A stretch of 64,000 bases of DNA from Streptomyces sp. NBC_00442 (GCF_036014195.1 NZ_CP107918.1:6386001-6450000), one strand, 5' to 3'; positions 26,996 to 38,547 are shown, counted from the first letter of the stretch. Notes: generated from the letters alone by a model not told the origin. Made by a program: numbers and translations.

Positions 26996-27949
26996 ATGAG
27001 CACCGATGGTCCCGAGGACACCAGCCCGCTGGCCCACCGCGTGCCCGATCTGGGGGCGATGGAGCTGCTGCTCGCCGTCGCCCGGCACGGCAGCCTCGGG
27101 CGTGCGGCCCGCGACCTCGGCATCACCCAGCCCGCCGCGAGCAGCCGCGTGCGTTCCATGGAACGGCTGCTCGGTGTGGCGCTGGTCGACCGTTCCCCGC
27201 GCGGCTCCACGCTCACCGCCGAGGGCGTCCTCGTGACGGACTGGGCCCGGCGGGTGGTGGAGGCGGCCGAGGCGTTCGACGCGGGCGCGCAGGCGCTGCG
27301 CGGGCGCCGGGACTCGCGGCTGCGGGTCGCCGCGAGCATGACGATCGCCGAGTACCTGCTGCCGGGCTGGCTGATCGCGCTGCGCGCCGAGCGTCCCGGC
27401 ACCGCGGTGTCCCTGACCGCGGGGAACTCGGCGGTGGTCGCGGAACGCCTCCTCGCCGACGAGGCCGACCTCGGCTTCGTCGAGGGCCTCGGCGCGCCGG
27501 TGGGCCTCGACTCCGCGGTCATCGGCCACGACCGGCTCGTGGTGGTGACCGCTCCCTCGCACCCGTGGGCCCGCAGGCGCCGTCCGCTGCCGCCCGCGGA
27601 ACTGGCCGCCACGCCGCTCATCCTGCGCGAGCGCGGCTCGGGCACCCGGCAGGTCCTCGACGCGGCGCTCGCCGCGCACGGCGGCCTCGCCGAGCCCCTC
27701 ATCGAACTCTCCTCCACCACCGCGGTGAAGGCGTCCGTGGTCAGCGGGGCGGGGCCGTCGGTCCTCAGCGAACTGGCCCTGGGGGAGGAGCTGGCCGCGC
27801 GCCGTCTCGTGGAGATCCCGGTCGAGGGGGTGCGGCTGCGTCGCGATCTGCGCGCGGTGTGGCGCCAGGGCCCCCTCCCCGCCGGCCCGGCCCGCGACCT
27901 CCTGACCCTGACCCACCGGGGCTCCGCCCCGGACCCCGTCCGCGCCTGA
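26996..27949 (+). CDS. LysR-family transcriptional regulator
   Basis: 317 residues with the N-terminal LysR helix-turn-helix 'MELLLAVARHGSLGRAARDLGITQPAASSRVRSMERLLGVALVDRSPRGSTLTAEG' (about residues 22-76, quoted in part) and a two-lobe effector domain similar to sulphur/sulphite-type CysB-like regulators. ATG 26996 lies just after a palindrome and has no Shine-Dalgarno (GGGTTT only), so it may be leaderless. It is divergent from the TDT transporter gene, which is its most likely target. Confidence 0.9.
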   Translation: MSTDGPEDTSPLAHRVPDLGAMELLLAVARHGSLGRAARDLGITQPAASSRVRSMERLLGVALVDRSPRGSTLTAEGVLVTDWARRVVEAAEAFDAGAQALRGRRDSRLRVAASMTIAEYLLPGWLIALRAERPGTAVSLTAGNSAVVAERLLADEADLGFVEGLGAPVGLDSAVIGHDRLVVVTAPSHPWARRRRPLPPAELAATPLILRERGSGTRQVLDAALAAHGGLAEPLIELSSTTAVKASVVSGAGPSVLSELALGEELAARRLVEIPVEGVRLRRDLRAVWRQGPLPAGPARDLLTLTHRGSAPDPVRA

Positions 27950-28043
27950 GCGTCGCTCGTCCTCGATCTCCCCCAAGGCCTCAAGGGCCAGGTGGGACCC
28001 CCATGACGGGCTGAGGATGCCGATGGCCGCCCGGCACCCGGTA

Positions 28044-28124
28044 GTTGGGGGCGCGGGGAACCGCGCGACCAGCCACGCACGGTCCGCACCCGAAGGCGGG
28101 GTTGGGGGCGCGGGGAACCGCGCG
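28044..28124 (+). repeat. Two identical 24-base Streptomyces intergenic repeats
   Basis: The same 24 bases, starting GTTGGGGGCGCGGGG, occur at 28044-28067 and 28101-28124. Each contains a GCGCGG/CCGCGC hairpin closed by a GGAA tetraloop. They lie between convergent LysR and GATase genes in the 217-base gap. I recall near-identical elements scattered between Streptomyces genes; function unknown, possibly REP-like or terminating. Confidence 0.7.
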
Positions 28125-28166
28125 GGCGGCGGCACGCCCGACGGCCGCGGTTCCTGCGGGCTCGCC

Positions 28167-28871
28167 TCAGGCCCCGTTCGCCACCGGCAGGCACGCGGCC
28201 GCACGCACCAGGCCCTCGGCCACGCGCAGGTCCCGGCCCATCTCCGGGTGCCACTGGACGCCCAGCACCCACCCACCGCCGGGCAGCTCGGCCGCCTCGA
28301 CCGTGCCGTCGTCAGCGTGGGCCGAGGCCACCAGGGACGGGGCGAGGCGGTCCACGCACTGGTGGTGGTAGGCCGGCACGGACGACGCCTCGGGCACGAG
28401 CGATGCGTACAGCGTGCCCGGCACCGGCTCGACCGTGTGCTCGCCGAACACCCCGCGCCCCCCGGTGTGCCCCTCCAGATGCTGGACCAGCGTGCCTCCG
28501 AGCGCGACGTTGAGGAGCTGGAGACCGCGGCAGATGCCGAGGAGCGGGGTGCCCGAGGTCAGCGCCGCGTCGATCAGGGCCAGTTCCCACGCGTCCCGGT
28601 CGCGGGCGGGTGGTCCGGTACGGGGCGACGGCTCAGCCCCGTACAGGACCGGCTCGACGTCCGCCCCGCCCGCGATGACCAGGCCGTCGAGGCGCGCCAC
28701 CACCTCGGCCGCGGCCGCCGGGTCGTCGTCCGGCGGCAGCATCGCCGCGAGGCCGCCGGCCGCCCGGACGAGGCGGGGGTATCCGGCCGGCAGCAGGGCG
28801 GCGGGCAGCTCCCACACGCCCCACCGGGCGGACTCCAGATACGTACTGATGCCGATGAGCGGCTTGGACAC
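28167..28871 (-). CDS. Class I glutamine amidotransferase-like hydrolase (PuuD type)
   Basis: 234-residue gamma-glutamyl hydrolase of the peptidase C26/PuuD family, which releases glutamate from gamma-glutamyl amines. The nucleophile is Cys114 in 'GICRGLQLLN', and His208 and Glu210 in 'GVQWHPE' complete the triad; the oxyanion region 'VIAGGADVEPVLYG' is also present. GTG 28871 has GGAG nine bases upstream. It is the third gene of a leftward unit with the GntR regulator and an amine permease, and faces the GlnA4 ligase, so it fits the deglutamylation step of an amine pathway. Confidence 0.9.
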   Translation of the reverse strand: MSKPLIGISTYLESARWGVWELPAALLPAGYPRLVRAAGGLAAMLPPDDDPAAAAEVVARLDGLVIAGGADVEPVLYGAEPSPRTGPPARDRDAWELALIDAALTSGTPLLGICRGLQLLNVALGGTLVQHLEGHTGGRGVFGEHTVEPVPGTLYASLVPEASSVPAYHHQCVDRLAPSLVASAHADDGTVEAAELPGGGWVLGVQWHPEMGRDLRVAEGLVRAAACLPVANGA

Positions 28872-28897
28872 GGCGGAGGTCTCCGTTCGAAGGGGAG

Positions 28898-30349
<1,452 letters not shown>

Positions 30350-30383
30350 GAGCCGCTCCAGATGATCGTCAGGGAAGATCAGG

Positions 30384-30406
30384 TCAATGGTTCGGCTGCA
30401 TACCTT
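30384..30406. promoter_or_regulatory. Shared operator-like motif, copy 1 (upstream of the permease)
   Basis: TCAATGGTTC-N5-CATACCTT at 30384-30406. All 18 defined bases and the 5-base spacing are identical to the copy at 31329-31351. Here it lies upstream of the leftward permease gene, in reverse orientation relative to transcription, which argues for an operator rather than a core promoter. The ends form a loose inverted repeat (GGT...ACC). Confidence 0.7.
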
Positions 30407-30506
30407 TGCCGGAGGGCAGGGTGATGCGCAAGGGGTGTACGTAAAACCGCGGTTACGGAGCCGGCCGCCCCGGCTTCCCTGCCCCTCTGCCCCCCTCCCG
30501 CCCCGC

Positions 30507-31307
30507 TCAGGTCAGGAAGCCGCGCAGCAGCGCCGCCGTGCCCCCGCAGTGCTCCCGCATCACTTCGCGCGCCCCGTCCGCGTCGCCGTCGAGCACCGCC
30601 TCGACCAGCGCGGTGTGCTGGTGCTGGGAGTGCTCCAGGTTGCGGACCAGGAGCGGGATGCAGTCCAGGAGCTCGTTCACCGTGGCCCGCACCGCCGCGT
30701 ACTGGGCGGTGAGGCTCGGTGATCCGGAGAGTTCGGAGAGCGTGAGGTGGAGCAGGGTGTCCTGGCGGCGGTAGTCGGAGAGCTCGGCGTCATGGGTCGC
30801 GGTGAGCGCGGCGCGCAGCCGCCCGGCGTCCTCGTCGGTCAGGCCGTGCGCGGCGCACAGCCCCGCGGCACCGACCTCCAGGACCTCCCGGAAGCGCAGG
30901 ACGTCCTCGACGTCGACCGAGGCGATGCGCCGGCGCAGCTCGTCCTCGCCGCCCTCGGCGGGCCTGGCCAGGACGAAGGTGCCGCCGTACCTGCCGCGCC
31001 TGCTCTCCACGAGCCTCTGGTCCTGGAGGACCTTGAGCACCTCGCGCAGGGTGACCCGGCTGATGCCCATCCGATCGGCCAACTCCCTTTCGGACGGCAG
31101 CCGTTCACCCGGCGGAACCAGTCCGAGGCGCAGCAGCTGAAGCACCTGCTCCAGTGCTTCCTCGAACCCGTTCCCGGCCCGTACGGTCCGCAGTACGGGA
31201 ACGAGCGCGTCCGGCGCCCGGCTCTCCGTGCGGTCCGTTGCCCGGTCCTCCACGCGGTCGCGTGTCCGGCCCTCCGTGCGGTCCGTCGAGTCGATCTTCT
31301 TCGCCAC
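30507..31307 (-). CDS. GntR/FCD-family regulator of the amine (ethanolamine/polyamine) island
   Basis: 266 residues: a highly charged Asp/Arg/Thr-rich N-terminal tail (about 1-35), a GntR winged helix (about 45-113, 'GERLPSERELADRMGISRVTLREVLKVLQ') and an FCD ligand domain ('DVLRFREVLEVGAAGLCAAHGL', 'HLTLSELSG'). In S. coelicolor the regulator next to glnA4 has been named EpuRII; this is the positional equivalent. GTG 31307 with AGAGGA upstream is preferred to TTG 31328. It is divergent from glnA4 with an operator-like motif between, and another copy lies before the permease. Confidence 0.88.
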   Translation of the reverse strand: MAKKIDSTDRTEGRTRDRVEDRATDRTESRAPDALVPVLRTVRAGNGFEEALEQVLQLLRLGLVPPGERLPSERELADRMGISRVTLREVLKVLQDQRLVESRRGRYGGTFVLARPAEGGEDELRRRIASVDVEDVLRFREVLEVGAAGLCAAHGLTDEDAGRLRAALTATHDAELSDYRRQDTLLHLTLSELSGSPSLTAQYAAVRATVNELLDCIPLLVRNLEHSQHQHTALVEAVLDGDADGAREVMREHCGGTAALLRGFLT

Positions 31308-31328
31308 GTCGTGGATTCCTCTTCCCAA

Positions 31329-31351
31329 TCAATGGTTCTACCCCATACCTT
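31329..31351. promoter_or_regulatory. Shared operator-like motif, copy 2 (glnA4 / GntR divergent promoter)
   Basis: TCAATGGTTC-N5-CATACCTT at 31329-31351, in the 77-base gap between the divergent GntR gene and glnA4. It overlaps a -10-like TACCTT for glnA4. See copy 1 at 30384-30406. Confidence 0.7.
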
Positions 31352-31384
31352 ATGGCTCTCGGCTGACCCAAGGAGGAGCTTCCC

Positions 31385-32749
31385 GTGGCAGACCGCACAC
31401 CCCCGCTCTCGATCGAGGAGCTGCGAGACCTCGTCACGAGCGGTGAGATCGACACTGTCGTCCTCGCCTTCCCCGATATGCAAGGGCGGCTGCAGGGCAA
31501 GCGCTTCGCGGCCGGCTTCTTCCTCGACGAGGTCCTGGCGCACGGCACCGAGGGCTGCAACTACCTGCTCGCCGTCGACACCGAGATGAACACGGTCGAC
31601 GGTTACGCCATGTCGTCCTGGGAGCGCGGCTACGGCGACTTCGCCATGCGCGCCGACCCCGCCACGCTGCGCCGTGTCCCGTGGAACGACGGCACCGCGA
31701 TGCTCATCGCCGACCTCGGCTGGAACGACGGCTCGCCCGTCGTCGCCGCCCCCCGCCAGATCCTGCGCCGCCAGCTGGAGCGCCTCGCCGAGCTCGGCTA
31801 CACCGCCCAGGTCGGCACCGAACTCGAATTCATCGTGTTCAAGGACAGCTACGAGCAGGCCTGGGACGCCGGGTACAAGGGCCTCACCCCGGCCAACCAG
31901 TACAACATCGACTACTCGGTGCTCGGCACCGGCCGCATCGAGCCGCTCCTTCGCCGCATCCGCAACGAGATGCAGGCGGCGGGCCTGACCGTCGAGTCCG
32001 CCAAGGGCGAGTGCAATCCCGGCCAGCACGAGATCGTCTTCCGCTACGACGAGGCCCTGGTCACCTGCGACCAGCACGCCATCTACAAGACCGGCGCCAA
32101 GGAGATCGCGGCCCAGGAGGGCGTCTCGCTCACCTTCATGGCCAAGTACGACCAGCGCGAGGGCAACTCCTGTCACATCCACCTCTCGCTCACCGACGAG
32201 GAGGGCCGTAACGTGATGGCGGGCGACGGGGCCGAGCCCATGTCGCCCGTGATGCGTCACTTCCTGGCCGGACAGCTCGCCGCGCTGCGCGACTTCTCCC
32301 TCCTGTACGCGCCGAACATCAACTCCTACAAGCGGTTCCAGCCGGGCTCCTTCGCGCCCACCGCCGTCGCCTGGGGCCACGACAACCGCACCTGTGCGCT
32401 CCGGGTCGTCGGCCACGGCGCCGGAACCCGCTTCGAGAACCGCCTGCCTGGCGGCGACGTCAACCCGCACCTCGCCGTCGCCGGACTCGTCGCGGCCGGC
32501 CTGTACGGCATCGAGAACAAGCTGGAACTGCCGGACGCCTGCACCGGGAACGCCTACACCGGCGACTACGCCCACGTCCCGACCACCCTGCGCGAGGCCG
32601 CCGACCTGTGGGAGAACAGTCCCATCGCCAAGGCCGCGTTCGGGGACGAGGTCGTCGCGCACTACCGCAACATGGCGCGGGTCGAACTCGACGCGTTCGA
32701 CGCCGCGGTGACCGACTGGGAGCTCCGCCGCTCCTTCGAACGCCTGTGA
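31385..32749 (+). CDS. glnA4: Glutamine synthetase-like gamma-glutamyl ligase (GlnA4 type)
   Basis: 454-residue type I glutamine-synthetase fold. It shows 'GTELEFIVF', 'KGECNPGQHEIVFRY', 'KYDQREGNSCHIHLSL' and 'NINSYKRFQPGSFAP', i.e. the metal and ATP sites, but lacks a recognisable adenylylation loop. The position beside an FCD regulator, amine permease and PuuD-like hydrolase matches S. coelicolor GlnA4, reported to make gamma-glutamylethanolamide rather than glutamine; substrate here is inferred. GTG 31385 has AAGGAGGAG at good spacing. The aldehyde dehydrogenase follows directly. Confidence 0.9.
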   Translation: MADRTPPLSIEELRDLVTSGEIDTVVLAFPDMQGRLQGKRFAAGFFLDEVLAHGTEGCNYLLAVDTEMNTVDGYAMSSWERGYGDFAMRADPATLRRVPWNDGTAMLIADLGWNDGSPVVAAPRQILRRQLERLAELGYTAQVGTELEFIVFKDSYEQAWDAGYKGLTPANQYNIDYSVLGTGRIEPLLRRIRNEMQAAGLTVESAKGECNPGQHEIVFRYDEALVTCDQHAIYKTGAKEIAAQEGVSLTFMAKYDQREGNSCHIHLSLTDEEGRNVMAGDGAEPMSPVMRHFLAGQLAALRDFSLLYAPNINSYKRFQPGSFAPTAVAWGHDNRTCALRVVGHGAGTRFENRLPGGDVNPHLAVAGLVAAGLYGIENKLELPDACTGNAYTGDYAHVPTTLREAADLWENSPIAKAAFGDEVVAHYRNMARVELDAFDAAVTDWELRRSFERL

Positions 32750-32757
32750 GGAACGAG

Positions 32758-34128
32758 TTGTCCACTGCGTACGAGCTTCAGGTGCTCAACCCGGCCACCG
32801 AGGACGTGATCGCGGTCGTCGCCGGCGCCACCGCCGCCGATGTGGACGCGGCCGTGGCGCGGGCCAGGACGGCCCAGCGCACGTGGGCCGCCGCGGCCCC
32901 CGCCGACCGCGCCCGTCTCCTGCGCCGCTTCGCGGCCGTGGTCGACCAACACATCGAAGAACTGGCCCAGTTGGAGGTCGACGAGGCCGGCCACACCATC
33001 GGCAACGCCCGCTGGGAGGCGGGCAACGTCCGTGATCTGCTCGACTTCGCCGCCGGGGGAGTGGAGCGCCTGAACGGCCGTCAGATCCCGGTCGCGGGCG
33101 GCCTCGACATCACCCTGCTCGAACCGCTCGGCGTCATCGGCGTCATCGCCCCCTGGAACTTCCCGATGCCCATCGCGGCCTGGGGCACCGCCCCCGCGCT
33201 CGCGGCCGGCAACGCGGTGATCCTCAAGCCCGCCGAGACGACCCCGCTCACCGCTCTGCGCCTGGCCGGCCTCGCCCTTGAGGCGGGGCTGCCCGAGGGT
33301 CTGTTCCAGGTGCTGCCCGGCGCGGGCACGGTGGCCGGCAACGCGCTCGTCGAGCACCCCGGCGTCGCGAAGATCGTCTTCACCGGGTCGACCCGCGTCG
33401 GCAAGCAGATCATGACCACGTGCGCCGACCGCGTGAAGCGGGTCACCCTCGAACTCGGCGGCAAGAGCCCCAACATCGTCTTCGCCGACGCCGACATCGA
33501 GGCCGCGGCCGCCGCCACCCCGATGTCCTTCCTCGACAACTCCGGCCAGGACTGCTGCGCCCGCACCCGCATCCTGGTCCAGCGCACCGCGTACGACCGC
33601 TTCATGGAACTGCTCGGCCCCGCGATCGAGGAGATCGTGGTCGGCGACCCGGCCGACGAGAAGACGCAGATGGGTCCGCTGATCTCGCGCGTCCAGCTGG
33701 ACCGCGTCAGGTCCTACGTCCCCGACGGCGCGCCCGGCCTGCGCGGGAGCGCGCCCGACGGGCCCGGGTTCTGGTTCCCGCCGACCGTCCTGACCGGCCT
33801 CGACGCGGACGCGCCCGCCGCCGTCGAGGAGGTCTTCGGACCGGTCGCCGTCGTCCTGCCCTTCGAGGACGAGCAGGACGCGGTACGACTGGCCAACGCC
33901 ACCGAGTACGGACTCTCCGGATCCATCTGGACCCGCGACGTCGGCCGCGCGCTGCGCGTCTCGCGGGCCGTGGCGGCCGGCAACCTTTCCGTCAACTCCC
34001 ATTCCAGCGTGCGCTATTCGACCCCGTTCGGCGGCTACAAGCAGTCCGGCCTGGGCCGCGAGCTGGGCCCCGACGCCCTCACCGCTTTCACCGAGACCAA
34101 GAACGTCTTCATCAGCACGGAGGCCTGA
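32758..34128 (+). CDS. NAD(P)-dependent aldehyde dehydrogenase
   Basis: 456-residue aldehyde dehydrogenase. It has 'APWNFPMPIAAW' near residue 131, the cofactor loop 'FTGSTRVGK', the general base Glu232 in 'LELGGKSPNIV' and the nucleophile Cys266 in 'NSGQDCCART'. TTG 32758 with GAGGA five bases upstream is chosen; GTG 32746, overlapping the glnA4 stop as GTGA, is an in-frame alternative giving four more residues. In this operon it would oxidise the aldehyde formed from a gamma-glutamylated amino alcohol or amine. SDR gene follows after 6 bases. Confidence 0.93.
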   Translation: MSTAYELQVLNPATEDVIAVVAGATAADVDAAVARARTAQRTWAAAAPADRARLLRRFAAVVDQHIEELAQLEVDEAGHTIGNARWEAGNVRDLLDFAAGGVERLNGRQIPVAGGLDITLLEPLGVIGVIAPWNFPMPIAAWGTAPALAAGNAVILKPAETTPLTALRLAGLALEAGLPEGLFQVLPGAGTVAGNALVEHPGVAKIVFTGSTRVGKQIMTTCADRVKRVTLELGGKSPNIVFADADIEAAAAATPMSFLDNSGQDCCARTRILVQRTAYDRFMELLGPAIEEIVVGDPADEKTQMGPLISRVQLDRVRSYVPDGAPGLRGSAPDGPGFWFPPTVLTGLDADAPAAVEEVFGPVAVVLPFEDEQDAVRLANATEYGLSGSIWTRDVGRALRVSRAVAAGNLSVNSHSSVRYSTPFGGYKQSGLGRELGPDALTAFTETKNVFISTEA

Positions 34129-34134
34129 GCACTC

Positions 34135-34917
34135 ATGACCGACGACATCATCTGCCGCCGCCTGGTCGGCCGCACCGCCGTCATCACCGGAGCCGGCAGC
34201 GGCATCGGCCTCGCCACCGCCAGGCGGCTGGCCGCCGAGGGCGCCCACGTGGTGTGCGGCGACATCGACGAGAACGCCGGCAAGGCCGCCGCCGAAGCGG
34301 TCGGCGGCACGTTCGTCAAGGTCGACGTCACCGACCAGGAGCAGGTCGAGGCGCTGTTCAAGACGGCCTTCGACACCTATGGCAGCGTCGACATCGCGTT
34401 CAACAACGCGGGCATCTCGCCGCCCGACGACGACTCCATCCTCACCACCGGGCTCGACGCCTGGCGCCGCGTCCAGGAGGTCAACCTCACCTCCGTCTAC
34501 CTGTGCTGCAAGGCCGCCCTGCCCTACATGCAGCGCCAGGGCCGCGGCTCCATCATCAACACCGCCTCGTTCGTGGCGATCATGGGCGCCGCGACCTCGC
34601 AGATCTCCTACACCGCCTCCAAGGGCGGCGTGCTCGCCATGTCCCGCGAGCTCGGTGTGCAGTTCGCCCGCGAGGGCATCCGCGTCAACGCGCTGTGCCC
34701 GGGGCCCGTCAACACCCCGCTGCTCCAGGAGCTGTTCGCCAAGGACCCCGAGCGCGCCGCGCGCCGTCTGGTGCACATCCCGGCGGGCCGGTTCGCGGAG
34801 GCCGACGAGATCGCCGCCGCGGTCGCCTTCCTCGCCAGCGACGACTCCTCGTTCATCAACGCCACCGACTTCCTGGTCGACGGTGGCATCTCCGGGGCAT
34901 ACGTCACCCCGCTCTAG
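34135..34917 (+). CDS. Short-chain dehydrogenase/reductase
   Basis: 260-residue classical SDR. The cofactor motif GAGSGIG is at residues 19-25, NNAG at 90-93, Ser145, and the catalytic Y159-x-x-x-K163 in 'YTASKGG'. The C-terminal 'DFLVDGGISGAYVTPL' is typical. ATG 34135 follows the aldehyde dehydrogenase by 6 bases with GGAGG at about 12 bases. As third gene of the glnA4 operon it probably oxidises the terminal alcohol of a gamma-glutamylated amino alcohol, upstream of the aldehyde dehydrogenase step; this is inferred from order only. Confidence 0.9.
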   Translation: MTDDIICRRLVGRTAVITGAGSGIGLATARRLAAEGAHVVCGDIDENAGKAAAEAVGGTFVKVDVTDQEQVEALFKTAFDTYGSVDIAFNNAGISPPDDDSILTTGLDAWRRVQEVNLTSVYLCCKAALPYMQRQGRGSIINTASFVAIMGAATSQISYTASKGGVLAMSRELGVQFAREGIRVNALCPGPVNTPLLQELFAKDPERAARRLVHIPAGRFAEADEIAAAVAFLASDDSSFINATDFLVDGGISGAYVTPL

Positions 34918-34958
34918 ACCCGCAACCCCCGCTGTTCACCCGGGGGTCACGCACCCGG

Positions 34959-34986
34959 CAGCCGGGCGTCGCTCGACGCCCGGCTG
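34959..34986 (+). terminator. Terminator after the glnA4 operon
   Basis: Perfect inverted repeat of 13 bp (34959-34971 and 34974-34986) centred on CT, 42 bases after the SDR stop. The innermost pairs must open to form the loop. Confidence 0.8.
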
Positions 34987-35034
34987 TGCTGTCTAACGTC
35001 CGCGATGATCGTCCCGACGAAGGAGTCCTCCAGC

Positions 35035-36324
<1,290 letters not shown>

Positions 36325-36334
36325 ACGCGGGTTC

Positions 36335-36340
36335 TAGGGT
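36335..36340 (+). promoter_or_regulatory. -10 element giving a leaderless DUF2510 transcript
   Basis: TAGGGT ends 6 bases before ATG 36347, placing the expected transcription start on the start codon. No convincing -35 or Shine-Dalgarno is present. Confidence 0.45.
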
Positions 36341-36346
36341 GTGCGC

Positions 36347-37267
36347 ATGACCATGACGACCCCGCCCGGCTGGTATCCGGACCCGGGCGTGCCCGGCACC
36401 GAACGCTGGTGGGACGGCGCCGCCTGGACCGCCCACACCAGGGCGCCGGGCGGGCAGGTCTTCGGACCGCCGCAGCCCGCCGCCGTGGTCGTCGTGCCGC
36501 CCGCCCGGCGGCGCGGCCGGACGGCGGCGATCGCCGCGTCGGCCGCGCTCCTGGTGGCCGCGGTCGTCGGCGGGGCCGTCCTCATCGGCACGGGCGACGA
36601 GCCGCACCCCGCGAGCGCGAGCAAGAGCGCCACGACGCCCGTCGTCGTCAACTCGCCCTCCAGCGGGCCGAGTTCATCGCCCTCCGGCGATCCGGACACG
36701 CTCGTCGACCAGCTCAACGGCATCACTCTGCCGATCCCGGACGGCTGGGAGAAGACCGACGACGCGGTGACCGGACTCGTGACCATGACGACCAAGGGCA
36801 CCTACGACTGCCCCGGCGACTCCGGGTTCTGCCACCACGGCCGGGTCACCACCTCCACCGCCACCACGACCGACCTCAGGACCCCCGAGGCCGTGGCCAA
36901 GAACGACATCACCGACGCCGCCGACGACGCCTACGACCACGACCCGGTCGGCTCCCGCCCCTACGACGGGATCACCGCGCACCACGAGGTGACGTCCGGC
37001 TCCGTCGTGGTCGACGGGCGCACCGGCTACTTCGTGCGCTGGCAGGTCGAGACCGGCGCGGGGCCCGGCGGCTACGTCGAGTCGCTCGCCTTCCCCTCGA
37101 CGGTGGGCAGCCAGGCCATGGTCATCGCCCGGTTCGCCTTCGACGCGGGCGCGGACGGCCCGCCGCTCGCCCTCATGGACACCATCACCCGGGGTGTCGC
37201 GCCCATCGGCGGCGGCGGTGCACAGAACGGCGGCGCCGGCACCAGCCTGGCGCCACCGTCGCTCTGA
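36347..37267 (+). CDS. DUF2510 membrane-anchored exported protein
   Basis: 306 residues. An N-terminal DUF2510 module ('PPGWYPDPGVPGTERWWDGAAWTAHTR') is followed by a proline-rich linker, one membrane helix ('TAAIAASAALLVAAVVGGAVLI', roughly residues 57-78) and a Ser-rich stalk leading to an extracellular domain with a cysteine pair in 'YDCPGDSGFCHHG'. No enzyme motif is seen. Such proteins are abundant in Streptomyces and their function is unknown. ATG 36347 is chosen; GTG 36341 is two codons upstream. Confidence 0.8.
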   Translation: MTMTTPPGWYPDPGVPGTERWWDGAAWTAHTRAPGGQVFGPPQPAAVVVVPPARRRGRTAAIAASAALLVAAVVGGAVLIGTGDEPHPASASKSATTPVVVNSPSSGPSSSPSGDPDTLVDQLNGITLPIPDGWEKTDDAVTGLVTMTTKGTYDCPGDSGFCHHGRVTTSTATTTDLRTPEAVAKNDITDAADDAYDHDPVGSRPYDGITAHHEVTSGSVVVDGRTGYFVRWQVETGAGPGGYVESLAFPSTVGSQAMVIARFAFDAGADGPPLALMDTITRGVAPIGGGGAQNGGAGTSLAPPSL

Positions 37268-37344
37268 CCGCGCCGCGCCGTACCGTGCCGCGTGCGGTCC
37301 CGCGTCCCTCCGGCGCTGTACGGGCCGGTCCGGCCCCGTCCGGC

Positions 37345-38547
37345 CTAAAGGAACGTGCGGCCCTCGCCCCGGTACGTCGGCACGGTCGCCGTCACCCGGT
37401 CGCCCTCGATCAGCCGCAACTCATCGAAACGCTCACACAGTTCGCCCGCCTTGGCGTGCCGGAACCACACCTTGTCGCCGATCAGGAGATCGTCCGCGGC
37501 GGAGCCGAGCAGCGGCGTCTGCACCTCGCCCGCGCCTTCCTGCGGGTCGTACCGCAGCCCCTCCGGCAAGTACGGCACCGGCAGCCGGTCCGCGCCGGGT
37601 GCTCCCGAGGCCGGGTAGCCGCCGCCGAGCACGGTCACGACACCGACACCCGGCCGGCGCACCACCGGCTGGGCGAACAGCGCCGCCGGACGCCCGCTGA
37701 ACGAGGTGTAGTTGTCGAAAAGCCGCGGCACATAGAGCCCCGAGCCCGCCGCGATCTCGGTCACCGCGGCCTCGGCCGCCGTGTGCTGCACACTGCCGGT
37801 TCCACCGCCGTTGACGAACTCCAGGTCCGGCGCGACGGCCCGGACCGCACGCACCACTTCGGCACGCCGCGCCGCCAGCTCCCTGCGGGCCGCGCCCTGC
37901 ATCAGGCGGATCGCGCGCGAGCGCACGGGACGGCCGGCCACCGCGTCCCCGACCCCGGCCACATGACCCTCGTACGCCATGAGACCCACCAGGCGGAACC
38001 CGGGACGCCGGGCCACCGCGCGGGCGAGCTCGGCCAGTTGGGCGGGGGTGCGCAGCGGGGAGCGGCGGGCGCCGACCCGTACCCGGCCCCCGAACAGCTG
38101 GAGCGAGGTGTCCAGTTCCAGACAGACCCGCACCTCCTCGCCGTCGCCCTCGCGGGCCCGGTCGACGAGATCCAGCTGCGCCGGGTCGTCGATCATCACG
38201 GTGACGGCCCCGGCGAGCTTGGGGTCCGACGTCAGCTCCGCGAACGAGGCCCGGTCCGCGGACGGATAGGCGAGCAGCACGTCCTCGAAGCCGGCCCGCG
38301 CCAGCCACACCGACTCGGCCAGCGTGAACGACATGAGGCCCGCGAAGCCGGGCCGGGCGAGCACCCGCTCAAGGAGCGCGCGGCACCGGACCGACTTGCT
38401 GGCGACCCGGATCGGTTTGCCGGCCGCCCGGCGGACCAGATCGTCCGCGTTGGCGTCGAACGCCTCCAGATCGACGATCGCCACAGGCGCATCGAGGTGA
38501 GCGGTCGCCCGGTCGTACCGGGCGCGGTCAGCGGCGCGGGGAGTCAT
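37345..38547 (-). CDS. PLP-dependent alanine racemase-fold enzyme (D-threonine aldolase / amino acid deaminase type)
   Basis: 400 residues with the fold-type III PLP domain: PLP lysine Lys51 in 'IRVASKSVRC', 'DTSLQLFGGRVRVGARRSP', 'GLMAYEGHVAGVGD', 'FVNGGGTGSVQHT', and a C-terminal beta domain ending in a metal-binding-like 'DKVWFRHAKAGELCERFDEL'. This pattern fits D-serine dehydratase-like (DSD1) or D-threonine aldolase-like enzymes annotated as amino acid deaminase/aldolase. ATG 38547 (MTPRAAD) is chosen from a much longer frame. It is convergent with the DUF2510 gene and a single-gene unit. Confidence 0.85.
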   Translation of the reverse strand: MTPRAADRARYDRATAHLDAPVAIVDLEAFDANADDLVRRAAGKPIRVASKSVRCRALLERVLARPGFAGLMSFTLAESVWLARAGFEDVLLAYPSADRASFAELTSDPKLAGAVTVMIDDPAQLDLVDRAREGDGEEVRVCLELDTSLQLFGGRVRVGARRSPLRTPAQLAELARAVARRPGFRLVGLMAYEGHVAGVGDAVAGRPVRSRAIRLMQGAARRELAARRAEVVRAVRAVAPDLEFVNGGGTGSVQHTAAEAAVTEIAAGSGLYVPRLFDNYTSFSGRPAALFAQPVVRRPGVGVVTVLGGGYPASGAPGADRLPVPYLPEGLRYDPQEGAGEVQTPLLGSAADDLLIGDKVWFRHAKAGELCERFDELRLIEGDRVTATVPTYRGEGRTFL

